Positions 1-5,364 of a DNA stretch of 12,272 bases are shown here, piece after piece; positions within the stretch are counted from its first letter, which is position 1; the number at the start of each line of letters is the position of its first letter. The position numbers and the translations under genes were made by a program. The DNA lies in contig CAAEUZ010000034.1 in assembly GCA_900759385.1 (NCBI GenBank), positions 1 to 12,272 on the forward strand. The letters are read 5' to 3'. Origin of the DNA: an uncultured Oscillospiraceae bacterium. GTDB lineage: Bacteria; Bacillota; Clostridia; Oscillospirales; Oscillospiraceae. The notes under the pieces are model-generated. The model saw nothing but the letters and a program-made list of their open reading frames with translations, was not told the origin of the DNA and did not search any database.

Positions 1-47
1 CGCGTTTTTTCGCCCTCAAACCGGCGAAGGCGCGGAATTGGCCAATT
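1..47. repeat. Short inverted repeat plus 12-bp palindrome at the left edge
   Basis: Bases 9-14 (TTCGCC) pair with 23-28 (GGCGAA), and bases 1-4 (CGCG) pair with 31-34, giving a bulged stem. It is followed by the perfect palindrome AATTGGCCAATT at 36-47 and a short T run. This could be the tail of a terminator for a gene to the left or an operator-like site. The window edge cuts off the context, so no function is assigned. Confidence 0.35.
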
Positions 48-74
48 TTTTGCCTGTATATTTAATAATTTTAG

Positions 75-103
75 TTGCAGTTTTTCCGCATCGGGGATAT
101 AAT
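75..103 (+). promoter_or_regulatory. Sigma-A type promoter for the methylglyoxal synthase-family gene
   Basis: TTGCAG at 75-80 and a perfect TATAAT at 98-103 are separated by exactly 17 bp. The region just upstream (about 48-75) is AT-rich in otherwise GC-rich DNA. Transcription would begin near 110, immediately before the leader stem-loop and about 60 bases before the start codon. The -35 box matches consensus only partly; the -10 box is ideal. Confidence 0.8.
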
Positions 104-110
104 GAAACGA

Positions 111-152
111 CGGGTGCCTTGAAACGGCGGACAAGCCGCCGTACGGGCACTC
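111..152 (+). other. Stem-loop in the 5' leader of the mgsA-like gene
   Basis: An inner perfect 7-bp stem (124-130 with 136-142, loop ACAAG) sits inside an outer stem (114-118 with 146-150), so nearly the whole leader from the predicted transcript start folds. The ribosome site AGGAG (158-162) lies just beyond it and stays unpaired. It may protect the 5' end of the mRNA or act as a regulatory fold. No known riboswitch class is recognised. Confidence 0.5.
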
Positions 153-168
153 CGGAAAGGAGAAACAG

Positions 169-570
169 ATGAACATAGCCCTGCTGGCCGACGATGGAAA
201 AAAGGAACTGATGGTGCAGTTTTGCATAGCTTACTGCGGCATCCTGTCAGACCACTCGCTCTGCGCGACCAATACGACGGGCAAACTGGTCAGTGAGGCT
301 ACCGGCCTGCCCATAACGCTCTACCTGCACGACAAGCAGGGGGCGCAGCAGATAGGCGCGAGGATAGCTTATAACGAGATAGACCTGGTGCTCTACTTCT
401 GTGATCCCACCCACCCCGAGGGATTTGAGAGCGTTAACAAGCTCGCCCGCCTCTGCGACCAGTATCAGATACCCATGGCGACGAACGTCGCCACGGCCGA
501 AGTGCTCATACAGGGCCTGCGCCGGGGCGATTTGGACTGGCGGGACATCGTAAATCCCAAGAAGAAATAA
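169..570 (+). CDS. mgsA: Methylglyoxal synthase-family protein with altered active site
   Basis: A 133-residue homologue of methylglyoxal synthase, the cytoplasmic enzyme that turns dihydroxyacetone phosphate into methylglyoxal and phosphate as a bypass of lower glycolysis. It spans the whole domain from IALLADDGKK (3-12) to DLDWRDIVNP (121-130). Against the E. coli enzyme recalled from memory, phosphate-binding Lys23 (here K12), Thr45, Thr47 and Thr48 (T34, T36, T37) and Asp91 (D79) are kept. His19 is replaced by D8, Gly46 by N35, and the SGPxGGDQQ loop carrying the catalytic base Asp71 reads HDKQGAQQ, with Ala59 at the Asp position and one residue missing. The His98/Asp101 pair is not visible in THPEGFESV. 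The fold call is firm, but activity is doubtful; it may be a regulatory or binding paralogue. It has a start with AGGAG six bases upstream, its own promoter and its own terminator. Confidence 0.85.
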   Translation: MNIALLADDGKKELMVQFCIAYCGILSDHSLCATNTTGKLVSEATGLPITLYLHDKQGAQQIGARIAYNEIDLVLYFCDPTHPEGFESVNKLARLCDQYQIPMATNVATAEVLIQGLRRGDLDWRDIVNPKKK

Positions 571-586
571 ATTTTAGTCGCACACG

Positions 587-611
587 GGCGGCGGGGTCTC
601 CCGCCGCCTTT
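587..611 (+). terminator. Rho-independent terminator after the mgsA-like gene
   Basis: A perfect 9-bp GC stem (587-595 with 600-608) with a GTCT loop is followed by only three T residues. The stem is strong but the T tract is weak, so some read-through into hisS is plausible. Confidence 0.65.
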
Positions 612-617
612 AGCAGC

Positions 618-690
618 CACCGGATATACATCGCCCGGCCGGCGCGTTTACCGGTGCCTACTTTAAACCGGGGGCGGAGTGCGCCCCCGG
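618..690 (+). promoter_or_regulatory. Structured leader upstream of hisS (two stem-loops)
   Basis: CACCGG (618-623) pairs with CCGGTG (651-656) and encloses a smaller CGCC/GGCG hairpin (632-635 with 641-644). A second, perfect 9-bp hairpin follows (668-676 with 682-690, loop GAGTG). The ribosome site GGAGG (700-704) begins ten bases after it. No T-box consensus such as GGTGGNACCGCG is present and the spacer is too short for a full T-box. I could not identify a convincing promoter in 571-715, so hisS may be read from upstream or from a weak promoter. Confidence 0.45.
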
Positions 691-715
691 ATGCGCATTG
701 GAGGTATACTGACCC

Positions 716-2077
716 ATGGACAAAGTCACCCCGCGTACGCTCTCAGGCTTCATGGAGCTGCTGCCCGCGCCGCAGCAGCAGATGGAGGCCATGTTTGAGG
801 TCCTGCGCAGGACATACTCGCTCTACGGCTTCACGCCGCTGGACACCCCGGCCATAGAGAGCGCCGAAGTGCTGCTCGCCAAGGGCGGCGGTGAGACGGA
901 AAAGCAGATCTACCGCTTTATGCGCGGCGAGAGCGACATCGCGCTGCGCTTCGACCTCACCGTGCCGCTGGCCAAGTACGTCGCGGCCAATTACGGCAGC
1001 CTTGCCTTCCCCTTCCGGCGCTACCAGATCGGCAAGGTCTGGCGCGGGGAGAGAGCCCAGCGCGGCCGCTTCCGCGAGTTCTACCAGGCCGATATAGACG
1101 TCATCGGCGACGGCAGGCTCGATATCATGAACGACGCCGAGGTGCCCGCCGTCATCGCCCGCGCCTTTACCGAGCTCGGCCTGACGGACTTCACGATACG
1201 TATAAATAACCGCAAGGTCCTCGGCGGCTATTTTGAGCTGGTCGGCATCACGGACAAGCTCACCGAGGCCCTGCGCACGGTTGACAAGCTGGAGAAAATA
1301 GGCGCTGAGAAGGTGCATGAGCTCCTCAAGAGCGAGTGCGGCCTCGACGACGCGGCGGCGGACAGGGTGCTCGAGTTCGTCACACTCTCCGGTACCGACG
1401 AGGAGAAGCTCGCCTTCCTGGACGAGCACGCTGCCGAAAATGCGCGCCTGGCCGAGGGCGCGGCCGAGCTGCGCACGGTCATAGAGGCCCTGCCCAGCCT
1501 GGGCGTGGCGAAGGAGAACTTCGCCATTGACCTCACCATCGCCCGCGGCCTGGACTACTACACCGGCACGGTGTACGAGACAGTCGTGAACTCCCACCCG
1601 GAGATAGGCTCCGTCTGCTCCGGCGGCCGGTACGACAACCTGGCCGAATACTACACGGACAAGCAGCTGCCCGGCGTGGGCATGAGCATAGGCGTGACCC
1701 GCCTCTTCTACGTGCTCAGCGAGCAGGGGCTCATCAACCCCGCCGTCAACACCGCGCCCTGCGACGCCATCGTCCTGCCCATGACGGAGGACACCGCCTT
1801 CGCCGCCCATGTGGCCACCGTGCTGCGCGGCTACGGCGTGCGCACCCAGCTCTATACCGAGCAGCGCAAATTCAAGCAGAAACTCTCCTACGCGAGCAAG
1901 CTCGCCATACCCTACGCCGTCATCATCGGCGAGGACGAGCTTGTGAACGGTGAAGTGTCCCTCAAGGACATGAACGCCGGAACGCAGGCGCGCTACACCC
2001 CCGAGGACGCGGCGTACGCCGTGCTCGCAGGGCTGAAGGCGCGGACGGAAGAGAAGCTTATCAAGGTTAACAACTGA
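716..2077 (+). CDS. hisS: Histidyl-tRNA synthetase
   Basis: A 453-residue cytoplasmic class II aminoacyl-tRNA synthetase that charges tRNA-His with histidine using ATP. Visible landmarks are the motif 1 region around YGFTPLDTP (37-45), motif 2 from KVWRGERAQRGRFREFYQ (107-124), the histidine-binding signatures ARGLDYYTGTVYE (276-288) and CSGGRYDNL (301-309), motif 3 with the conserved Arg in GMSIGVTRL (322-330), and a C-terminal anticodon-binding domain (about 350-445). Length is usual for the family. GGAGG ends 11 bases before the ATG, slightly long spacing. Motif 2 has the RGRFREFYQADID form rather than the GRYRQFHQ form of E. coli-type enzymes, suggesting the less common bacterial subtype. 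It lies 18 bases before aspS and is surely cotranscribed with it. Confidence 0.96.
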   Translation: MDKVTPRTLSGFMELLPAPQQQMEAMFEVLRRTYSLYGFTPLDTPAIESAEVLLAKGGGETEKQIYRFMRGESDIALRFDLTVPLAKYVAANYGSLAFPFRRYQIGKVWRGERAQRGRFREFYQADIDVIGDGRLDIMNDAEVPAVIARAFTELGLTDFTIRINNRKVLGGYFELVGITDKLTEALRTVDKLEKIGAEKVHELLKSECGLDDAAADRVLEFVTLSGTDEEKLAFLDEHAAENARLAEGAAELRTVIEALPSLGVAKENFAIDLTIARGLDYYTGTVYETVVNSHPEIGSVCSGGRYDNLAEYYTDKQLPGVGMSIGVTRLFYVLSEQGLINPAVNTAPCDAIVLPMTEDTAFAAHVATVLRGYGVRTQLYTEQRKFKQKLSYASKLAIPYAVIIGEDELVNGEVSLKDMNAGTQARYTPEDAAYAVLAGLKARTEEKLIKVNN

Positions 2078-2095
2078 CAAAGGGGAAAGAGCGAA

Positions 2096-3868
2096 ATGCA
2101 GTCAAGAACACACACCTGCGGCGAGCTGCGCGTCAACGACGCCGGCAAGCGCGTCAAGATATGCGGCTGGATGGAGAACGTGCGCGAGGTCTCCGCGGCC
2201 CTGGCCTTCGTCGTCGTGCGCGACTTCTACGGCACGACCCAGGTCGTGGCCGAGACGGAGGAGATGGTGCACGTCTTCAAGGGCATCACCCGCGAGAGCA
2301 CCATCAGCGTAGAGGGCGTGGTGCGCGAGCGCGCCAGCAAGAACCCGAACATGCCCACCGGCGACATCGAGGTCGTGCCGGACAAGGTCGAAGTCCTCGG
2401 CAAGTGCCAGTATAACGAGCTGCCCTTCCAGATCAACCGCAGCCGTGAGGCCGACGAGAGCACCCGCCTCAAGTACCGCTACCTCGACCTCAGGAACCCC
2501 GAGGTGAAGAACAACATCATCCTGCGCTCCAACGTCATCGCCGCTTTGCGCCGCAGCATGACCGAGCACGGCTTCATGGAGATAACCACTCCGATACTCA
2601 CCGTGTCCAGCCCCGAGGGCGCGCGCGACTACCTGGTGCCTGCGCGCAACCACCCCGGCAAGTTCTACGCCTTGCCCCAGGCCCCGCAGCAGTTCAAGCA
2701 GCTGCTGATGGCCAGCGGCTTTGACCGCTACTTCCAGATAGCCCCCTGCTTCCGCGACGAGGACGCGCGCGCCGACCGCTCCCCCGGCGAGTTCTACCAG
2801 CTCGACATGGAGATGGCCTTCGCCTCCCAGGAGGACGTGTTCGAGGTCCTGGAGGACGTGCTGCCGCCCATCTTCGCCGAGTTCGGCAAATATAACCGCG
2901 CCTCCGGCGCGCCCTTTGCCCGCATCCCCTACGCCGAGGCGCTGGAGAAGTACGGCACCGACAAGCCTGACCTGCGCATCGACCTCACCGCCACGGACGT
3001 GACGGAGCTGGTGGACGGCTGCGGCTTCGGCCCCTTTGAGGGCGCGGTGGTCAAGGCCGTGCCCGTGAGCAACTTCAAGGGCACCCGCAAGCAGATAGAC
3101 AAGCTCTGCGCCGACGCCGAGGTCACCAGCGGCAACAAGGCCTACTGGGTGCGCGTGGACGACAAGGGCGAGCTCACCGGCGGCATAGCCAAGTTCCTCA
3201 CCGAGCGCAAGGAGCGGTTCGTCTCCGCGCTGAACCTCGCGCCCGATACGCTGGTCGTGTTCTCTGCGGGCAAGAAGGCCGCCGCGCAGAAGACCGCCGG
3301 CGCGCTCATCAAGCTGCTCGGCGCGCTCTGCCCCGAGCACATGGACGCGGAAAAGTACGAGTTCTGCTGGATTGTGGACTTCCCCATGTACGAGATAGGC
3401 GAGGAGAGCGGCGAGATGGAGTTCTGCCACAACCCGTTCTCCATGCCCAAGGGCGGCCTCGCCACCCTGCTGGCGGCCGAGCGCGGCGAGATAGACCCGC
3501 TCACCATCACCGCCGACCAGTACGACCTGGTCTGCAACGGCGTGGAGCTCTCTTCCGGCGCGGTGCGCAACCACGACCCGGAGATCATGATAAAGGCCTT
3601 CGAGATGGTCAACCTCGGCGAGGAGGACGTCAAGGCCAAGTTCCCCGCCATGTACAACGCCTTCTGCTACGGCGCGCCCCCGCACGCGGGCATCGCCCCG
3701 GGCGTGGACCGCATGGTCATGCTGCTCGCCGGCGAGGACTCCATCCGCGAGATCATCCCCTTCCCGATGAACAAGAACGCCCAGGACCTCATGATGGGCG
3801 CTCCGGGCGAGGTGACGCAGAAGCAGCTCGACGAGCTGCACATAGCGATAGTCACCGACGCAGAATAA
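2096..3868 (+). CDS. aspS: Aspartyl-tRNA synthetase
   Basis: A 590-residue class II synthetase that attaches aspartate to tRNA-Asp. It has an N-terminal OB-fold anticodon domain (about 1-110), motif 1 region HGFMEITTPILT (158-169) followed by SSPEGARDYLVP (171-182), motif 2 from CFRDEDARADRSPGEFYQLD (218-237), a bacterial-type GAD insertion (about 290-425), and motif 3 GIAPGVDRMVMLL (532-544). The SPGEFYQLD signature differs from the RQPEFTQ form of E. coli and resembles the form I recall from alphaproteobacteria and some Clostridia. Whether it also makes Asp-tRNA-Asn cannot be settled: the OB-fold loop that discriminates (RRRDLGS in E. coli) reads NVREVSA here. AGGGG lies ten bases before the ATG. 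It is the second gene of the hisS-aspS operon and ends in a strong terminator. Confidence 0.96.
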   Translation: MQSRTHTCGELRVNDAGKRVKICGWMENVREVSAALAFVVVRDFYGTTQVVAETEEMVHVFKGITRESTISVEGVVRERASKNPNMPTGDIEVVPDKVEVLGKCQYNELPFQINRSREADESTRLKYRYLDLRNPEVKNNIILRSNVIAALRRSMTEHGFMEITTPILTVSSPEGARDYLVPARNHPGKFYALPQAPQQFKQLLMASGFDRYFQIAPCFRDEDARADRSPGEFYQLDMEMAFASQEDVFEVLEDVLPPIFAEFGKYNRASGAPFARIPYAEALEKYGTDKPDLRIDLTATDVTELVDGCGFGPFEGAVVKAVPVSNFKGTRKQIDKLCADAEVTSGNKAYWVRVDDKGELTGGIAKFLTERKERFVSALNLAPDTLVVFSAGKKAAAQKTAGALIKLLGALCPEHMDAEKYEFCWIVDFPMYEIGEESGEMEFCHNPFSMPKGGLATLLAAERGEIDPLTITADQYDLVCNGVELSSGAVRNHDPEIMIKAFEMVNLGEEDVKAKFPAMYNAFCYGAPPHAGIAPGVDRMVMLLAGEDSIREIIPFPMNKNAQDLMMGAPGEVTQKQLDELHIAIVTDAE

Positions 3869-3872
3869 AGGA

Positions 3873-3908
3873 AAAAGACGAGGGCGCCGCTCAGCGCCCT
3901 CGTCTTTT
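3873..3908 (+). terminator. Strong rho-independent terminator closing hisS-aspS
   Basis: A perfect 15-bp stem (3873-3887 with 3894-3908, loop CGCTCA) has an A run on its left and a T run on its right, and begins four bases after the aspS stop codon. The symmetrical A and T tracts could allow termination in both directions. Confidence 0.92.
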
Positions 3909-3945
3909 GCGTTATTGCAGGCATTAAGCTCAAACTTTAATTATT

Positions 3946-3989
3946 TCTGGGGGACTTTCTTTGGTCTTGGCCAAAGAAAGTTCCCCAGA
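3946..3989. repeat. Left terminal hairpin of the palindromic element
   Basis: A 19-bp stem with one G-T wobble (3946-3964 with 3971-3989) and a six-base loop TCTTGG. The core is ACTTTCTTTGG/CCAAAGAAAGT. It begins 37 bases after the aspS terminator. Confidence 0.85.
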
Positions 3990-4430
3990 CCCCGAAAGGA
4001 AAGCCGCTTTGGCGGTCAACCGGCGTGAAATCTGCACAGATTTTTCCGCGGCCGCAGTCCGGCGCTGTGCATCCCTGAATGGTATACGCGGATGCCGCAA
4101 GTTCCGTGCGTTTCGCTTCGCGTGCACTCCGTGGGCAATAATCCCACGGCGGGACGTCGGGGACGCCGTCCCTTACAGGGCGGTGCATCAATGCGGCCAA
4201 CGCCTCGTTTTCAGCGCCCAGCGACCTGAACTAACCGCACGTAAGCGGCCGCGAAGCGAAACCCGCGGTTTTGGAGGCTTGCACGTATACCACTCAGGGA
4301 TGCGCAGCCCAGAGTGACATCCAACGCGGGTGATGCCGCACGCCTTCGTGCGTATCGCACCAAAAGCGCTTTTCCTTTCGGGGGTCCGGGGACGCTTTCT
4401 TTGTGCAAGCAACAAAGAAAGCGCCCCCGG
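3947..4430. repeat. Long imperfect palindrome, MITE-like non-coding element
   Basis: The two halves are inverted, diverged copies around an axis near 4186. Matching blocks lie at mirror positions: 3994-4000 with 4373-4379, 4070-4078 with 4294-4302, 4081-4088 with 4284-4291, and 4111-4122 with 4250-4261. For the last three pairs the coordinate sums are identical, so the arms align over about 50 bp without a gap. Each outer end carries its own strong hairpin with a CTTTCTTTG/CAAAGAAAG core. Two further hairpins lie near the centre (4129-4135 with 4143-4149; 4151-4156 with 4167-4172). Short reading frames occur in the element on both strands, but none has a good ribosome site or recognisable product. 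No target-site duplication is obvious. It may be a transposase-less mobile element or another dispersed intergenic repeat. Confidence 0.75.
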
Positions 4431-4431
4431 A
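4385..4431. repeat. Right terminal hairpin of the palindromic element
   Basis: A 20-bp stem with one A-C mismatch (4385-4404 with 4412-4431) and the loop GCAAGCA. Its core CGCTTTCTTTGT/ACAAAGAAAGCG mirrors the left terminal hairpin, and the adjoining GAAAGGA/TCCTTTC blocks (3994-4000, 4373-4379) are also inverted copies. Confidence 0.85.
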
Positions 4432-4458
4432 ATGCTAAACGCCGGGGGACAGATTTAT

Positions 4459-4487
4459 TTGACGCGGCAGGCGAGCTGTGGTAGTAT
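4459..4487 (+). promoter_or_regulatory. Sigma-A type promoter for the HpcH/HpaI aldolase gene
   Basis: TTGACG (4459-4464), one mismatch from consensus, and TAGTAT (4482-4487) are 17 bp apart. The promoter starts 28 bases after the right end of the palindromic element, so the element lies directly upstream of the promoter. Transcription would begin near 4494, leaving a leader of about 34 bases. Confidence 0.75.
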
Positions 4488-4527
4488 TCAGGTAGAGAAA
4501 ACGCATTTTACTTGAGGAGGTCACCAC

Positions 4528-5301
4528 ATGGAAAACCGCGTACTTGAAAAGTTCCACGCCGGGGACAAGAGCCTGGGCACGTTTACGCACCTGCTCAGTG
4601 CGCCGGCCATTGAGGCGCTCGCCTACACGGGCCTGGACTACGTCATAATAGACATGGAGCACAGCCCCATCGCAGCCGAGCACGCTGCGGAACTGGTCGG
4701 TGTCGCCGCCGGTGCGGGCATGGCGCCGTTCGTGCGCGTGGACGCCATCCAGCGCAGCCCCGTGCTGAAGATGCTGGACGTGGGCGCGGCGGGGCTGATT
4801 GTCCCCGGTGTGGAGACCGTGGACGAGGTGAAAAAGCTCGTCGAGTTTGCCAAGTTTGCGCCGCTGGGCAACCGCGGCTACTGCCCGAGCCGCGACGGCG
4901 GCTGGGGCATGGCGGAGTGCTATGCCGACGGCATGGGCGGTTACATGGAGCGCGCCAACCACAACACGCTGCTCCTGCCCCAGTGCGAGACCATGGGCTG
5001 CCTGGAGAACATAGACGAGATCCTCGGCATGGACGGAGTGGACGGCATCTTTATCGGCCCCTTCGACCTGTCCATAGCGCTGGGCATCCCCGGCGACTTC
5101 ACCAATGAGAGGCACATAAACGCCGTGGCGCACGTCCTGGACGTGTGCAAAAAGCACGGCAAGCTCTCCATCATGTTCTGCGGCAATGCCGAGGCCGCGA
5201 ACGGCTATTTCAAGCAGGGCTTCGACTCCGTCACCGTGTCGCTGGACATATCCGTCCTGGCGGACGCGATGGGAGACATCGTCAAGAAGTCCATGGCGTA
5301 A
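4528..5301 (+). CDS. HpcH/HpaI family class II aldolase (2-oxo acid aldolase)
   Basis: A 257-residue cytoplasmic TIM-barrel enzyme of the HpcH/HpaI aldolase/citrate lyase family. Relatives split 4-hydroxy-2-oxo acids into pyruvate and an aldehyde, as in hydroxyphenylacetate and sugar-acid (2-keto-3-deoxy-L-rhamnonate) breakdown. Family residues are in place: H45 in IDMEHSP (41-47), R70 in PFVRVD (67-72), and the divalent-metal ligands E154 in QCETMG and D180 in IGPFDLS (176-182). Length is normal. The ribosome site GAGGAGG ends seven bases before the ATG. No neighbouring catabolic, transport or regulator gene hints at the substrate. It appears to be a single-gene unit, with its own promoter upstream and a strong terminator directly after. 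The exact substrate, and a 4-hydroxy-2-oxoheptanedioate versus other aldolase name, cannot be fixed from sequence. Confidence 0.9.
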   Translation: MENRVLEKFHAGDKSLGTFTHLLSAPAIEALAYTGLDYVIIDMEHSPIAAEHAAELVGVAAGAGMAPFVRVDAIQRSPVLKMLDVGAAGLIVPGVETVDEVKKLVEFAKFAPLGNRGYCPSRDGGWGMAECYADGMGGYMERANHNTLLLPQCETMGCLENIDEILGMDGVDGIFIGPFDLSIALGIPGDFTNERHINAVAHVLDVCKKHGKLSIMFCGNAEAANGYFKQGFDSVTVSLDISVLADAMGDIVKKSMA

Positions 5302-5309
5302 AAATTATC

Positions 5310-5342
5310 AGGCCCTGCCGCTCTGCGCGGCGGGGCCTTTTT
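5310..5342 (+). terminator. Rho-independent terminator after the aldolase gene
   Basis: A 12-bp stem with one G-T wobble (5310-5321 with 5327-5338, loop TCTGC) runs into five T residues (5338-5342). It ends only 22 bases before the next start codon, so the comM message must come from read-through or from a promoter I cannot see inside the aldolase gene. Confidence 0.88.
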
Positions 5343-5364
5343 ACAGCTTAGGGGAGGGGATGGA

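Noticed and set aside
571..715. T-box riboswitch before hisS
   Set aside because: The region is too short and lacks the conserved T-box sequence; only simple stems are visible.
654..857. Small plus-strand frame overlapping the start of hisS
   Set aside because: It is out of frame with hisS, Arg/Pro/Ser-rich, and has no ribosome site.
743..3841. Long minus-strand open frames opposite hisS (445 codons) and aspS (579 codons)
   Set aside because: They mirror the two synthetase genes exactly and read as His/Gly/Val/Leu-rich shadows of their codons, with no motif or start signal.
3947..3989. Second terminator for aspS
   Set aside because: The hairpin lacks a following T tract and has a matching partner at 4385-4431, so it belongs to the palindromic element.
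3947..4430. CRISPR array or tandem repeat in the non-coding region
   Set aside because: The repeats are inverted halves of one palindrome, not regularly spaced direct repeats with unique spacers.
3930..4515. Several short open frames on both strands (61-118 codons) in the palindromic region
   Set aside because: They lie in the inverted repeat, overlap each other, lack ribosome sites and encode no recognisable or hydrophobic domain; the DNA structure explains the region better.
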